In this document: positions 63,431 through 64,000 of the stretch, piece by piece
Layout: every line of letters starts with the position of its first letter
How positions within the stretch are numbered: the first letter of the stretch is position 1
Assembly (NCBI GenBank): GCA_014378195.1
Contig: JACMOC010000061.1
Location: 186,001 to 250,000 of the forward strand
DNA from: Oligoflexus sp.
GTDB taxonomy: Bacteria; Bdellovibrionota_B; Oligoflexia; Oligoflexales; Oligoflexaceae
Direction: 5' to 3'
DNA length: 64,000 bases
Program-made: the position numbers and the translations under genes
The notes under the pieces: model-generated
Seen by the model: only the letters and a program-made list of their open reading frames with translations
The model's database searches: none
What the model was told of the DNA's origin: nothing

Positions 63431-63585
63431 CCCACGACGACAGCGGGGCCACCTTGTGCGTCTATTTTATAAGTGAGGTTGACCTGAACACGCACATCTT
63501 TCGTTTCCGTGTATTGATAGATGTCGTTTATAGACGTGTGGCTCTTTGTGCAGGAGAGAAAGATGAGACTGCAAACCAGGAACAA
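63427..63585 (-). CDS. possible very small lipoprotein
   Basis: From TTG 63585 the minus strand reads a hydrophobic stretch FLVCSLIFLSCTK with a lipobox, then 38 polar residues including DIYQYTETKDVRVQVNLTYK, and a stop at 63427. No strong RBS, so it may be a fragment. It ends convergent with the 63430 remnant. Confidence 0.35.
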   Translation of the reverse strand: MFLVCSLIFLSCTKSHTSINDIYQYTETKDVRVQVNLTYKIDAQGGPAVVVG

Positions 63586-63862
63586 TATCGACCGTATACT
63601 TTACCCTTCGCTTGATGTGTTAAAAGAAAAGTATTGTATTCCCATGATATTCGACAAGGCGATTTCAGATTCACTTTTAAGTTCCTTCATATTAGCAGAG
63701 AGTTTCTGAAAAGTTCACATTTTGCAACGATCACAGCTATATATGGCGCAGTGACTTGGTTGATTTTGAGACCTTAAGATTCATGAGCACAGAGTCAAAA
63801 TTCGACTTCAAACCCGCCTTGCCTTATCTTTGGGCTTTCCGATTTAACACGGGAGGTTATAC

Positions 63863-64000
63863 ATGCTAAAAATTGCGATCATTATCGGAAGCACGCGTGA
63901 TGCGCGCTTTGCACCTGTTCCTGCTCAGTGGATTTATGACGTTGCAAAAGAAAATGGGGAATTGCAGGTGGAAATCGTCGATCTTAAGACTTTTGATCTG
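63863..64000 (+). CDS. NAD(P)H-dependent FMN reductase (3' end outside window)
   Basis: The first 46 residues of a flavodoxin-fold reductase: LKIAIIIGSTRDARFAP is the phosphate-binding loop (G-S-T-R), followed by the helix QWIYDVAKENG and VEIVDLKTF. RBS GGGAGGT precedes the ATG. The rest, including the FMN site P-x-Y-N, lies beyond the window. Family of SsuE/ArsH-like or azoreductase-like enzymes. Confidence 0.85.
   Translation, partial: MLKIAIIIGSTRDARFAPVPAQWIYDVAKENGELQVEIVDLKTFDL

Noticed and set aside
63521-63709. A 62-residue plus-strand frame before the FMN reductase
   Set aside because: No RBS and no family; it overlaps the possible small lipoprotein on the other strand.
63783-63869. 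A 28-codon frame ending in the FMN reductase start
   Set aside because: It could be a leader peptide, but there is no RBS and no attenuator structure; too weak to list.

Overview
The window is dense, intact-looking chromosomal DNA of a Gram-negative bacterium. It has roughly balanced base composition and RBS-preceded genes with little spacing. Evidence for a diderm: a Pal/OmpA lipoprotein, an outer-membrane porin, O-antigen-ligase-like and glycosyltransferase genes. Many secreted proteins carry lipoboxes and have no recognisable family; together with several multi-PAS hybrid kinases, a chemoreceptor and a flagellin, this fits a Bdellovibrionota/Oligoflexia-like or other deltaproteobacterium-like lineage. 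That placement is an inference from gene content, not a phylogeny. No rRNA, tRNA, CRISPR array, intact insertion sequence or prophage was seen.

Layout. 0-6.6 kb: HAD phosphatase (cut by the edge), a class V PLP enzyme with a novel C-terminal half, a NUDIX hydrolase, a histidine kinase, an esterase, a lone receiver and a phosphopantetheinyl transferase. 6.6-13.5 kb: a VWA lipoprotein with beta repeats, a GT4 glycosyltransferase, an alpha/beta hydrolase and an LtaS/sulfatase-type membrane enzyme. 13.7-16.8 kb: a TetR regulator, then a three-gene operon of type III polyketide synthase, small membrane protein and UbiG-like methyltransferase, with a FadR-type palindrome upstream. 17-26.3 kb: secreted and housekeeping genes (lepB, a PfkB kinase, pgsA). 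26.5-34.6 kb: nadB, an FKBP lipoprotein, an APP1-type phosphatase, a GH30 lipoprotein, and a chemoreceptor translationally coupled to a single flagellin. 34.7-41.2 kb: a hybrid kinase with HPt, and a pair of secreted proteins (thrombospondin type 3 repeats; Ig-like repeats). 41.2-45.5 kb: an iron-type operon of porin, imelysin lipoprotein and di-haem oxidoreductase behind a candidate Fur box and a triple 9-bp repeat. 45.5-53.8 kb: an 8-cysteine secreted protein, map, two gene remnants, another hybrid kinase, a DTW-domain protein and a UvrA paralogue. 53.9-61.4 kb: small proteins, a collagen-like lipoprotein overlapping an O-antigen-ligase-like gene, pal, an FmdB-like zinc ribbon, a nitroreductase, a NUC1 nuclease and a FUSC-like protein. 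61.4-63.6 kb: a decay zone of truncated genes. 63.86 kb onward: the start of an FMN reductase.

The most coherent systems are the lipid/polyketide cassette at 14.3-16.8 kb and the iron-linked operon at 41.3-45.3 kb. The most unusual structures are the flagellin-chemoreceptor coupling, the PLP fusion protein, and the two graveyards, where genes have lost their middles but kept recognisable ends.
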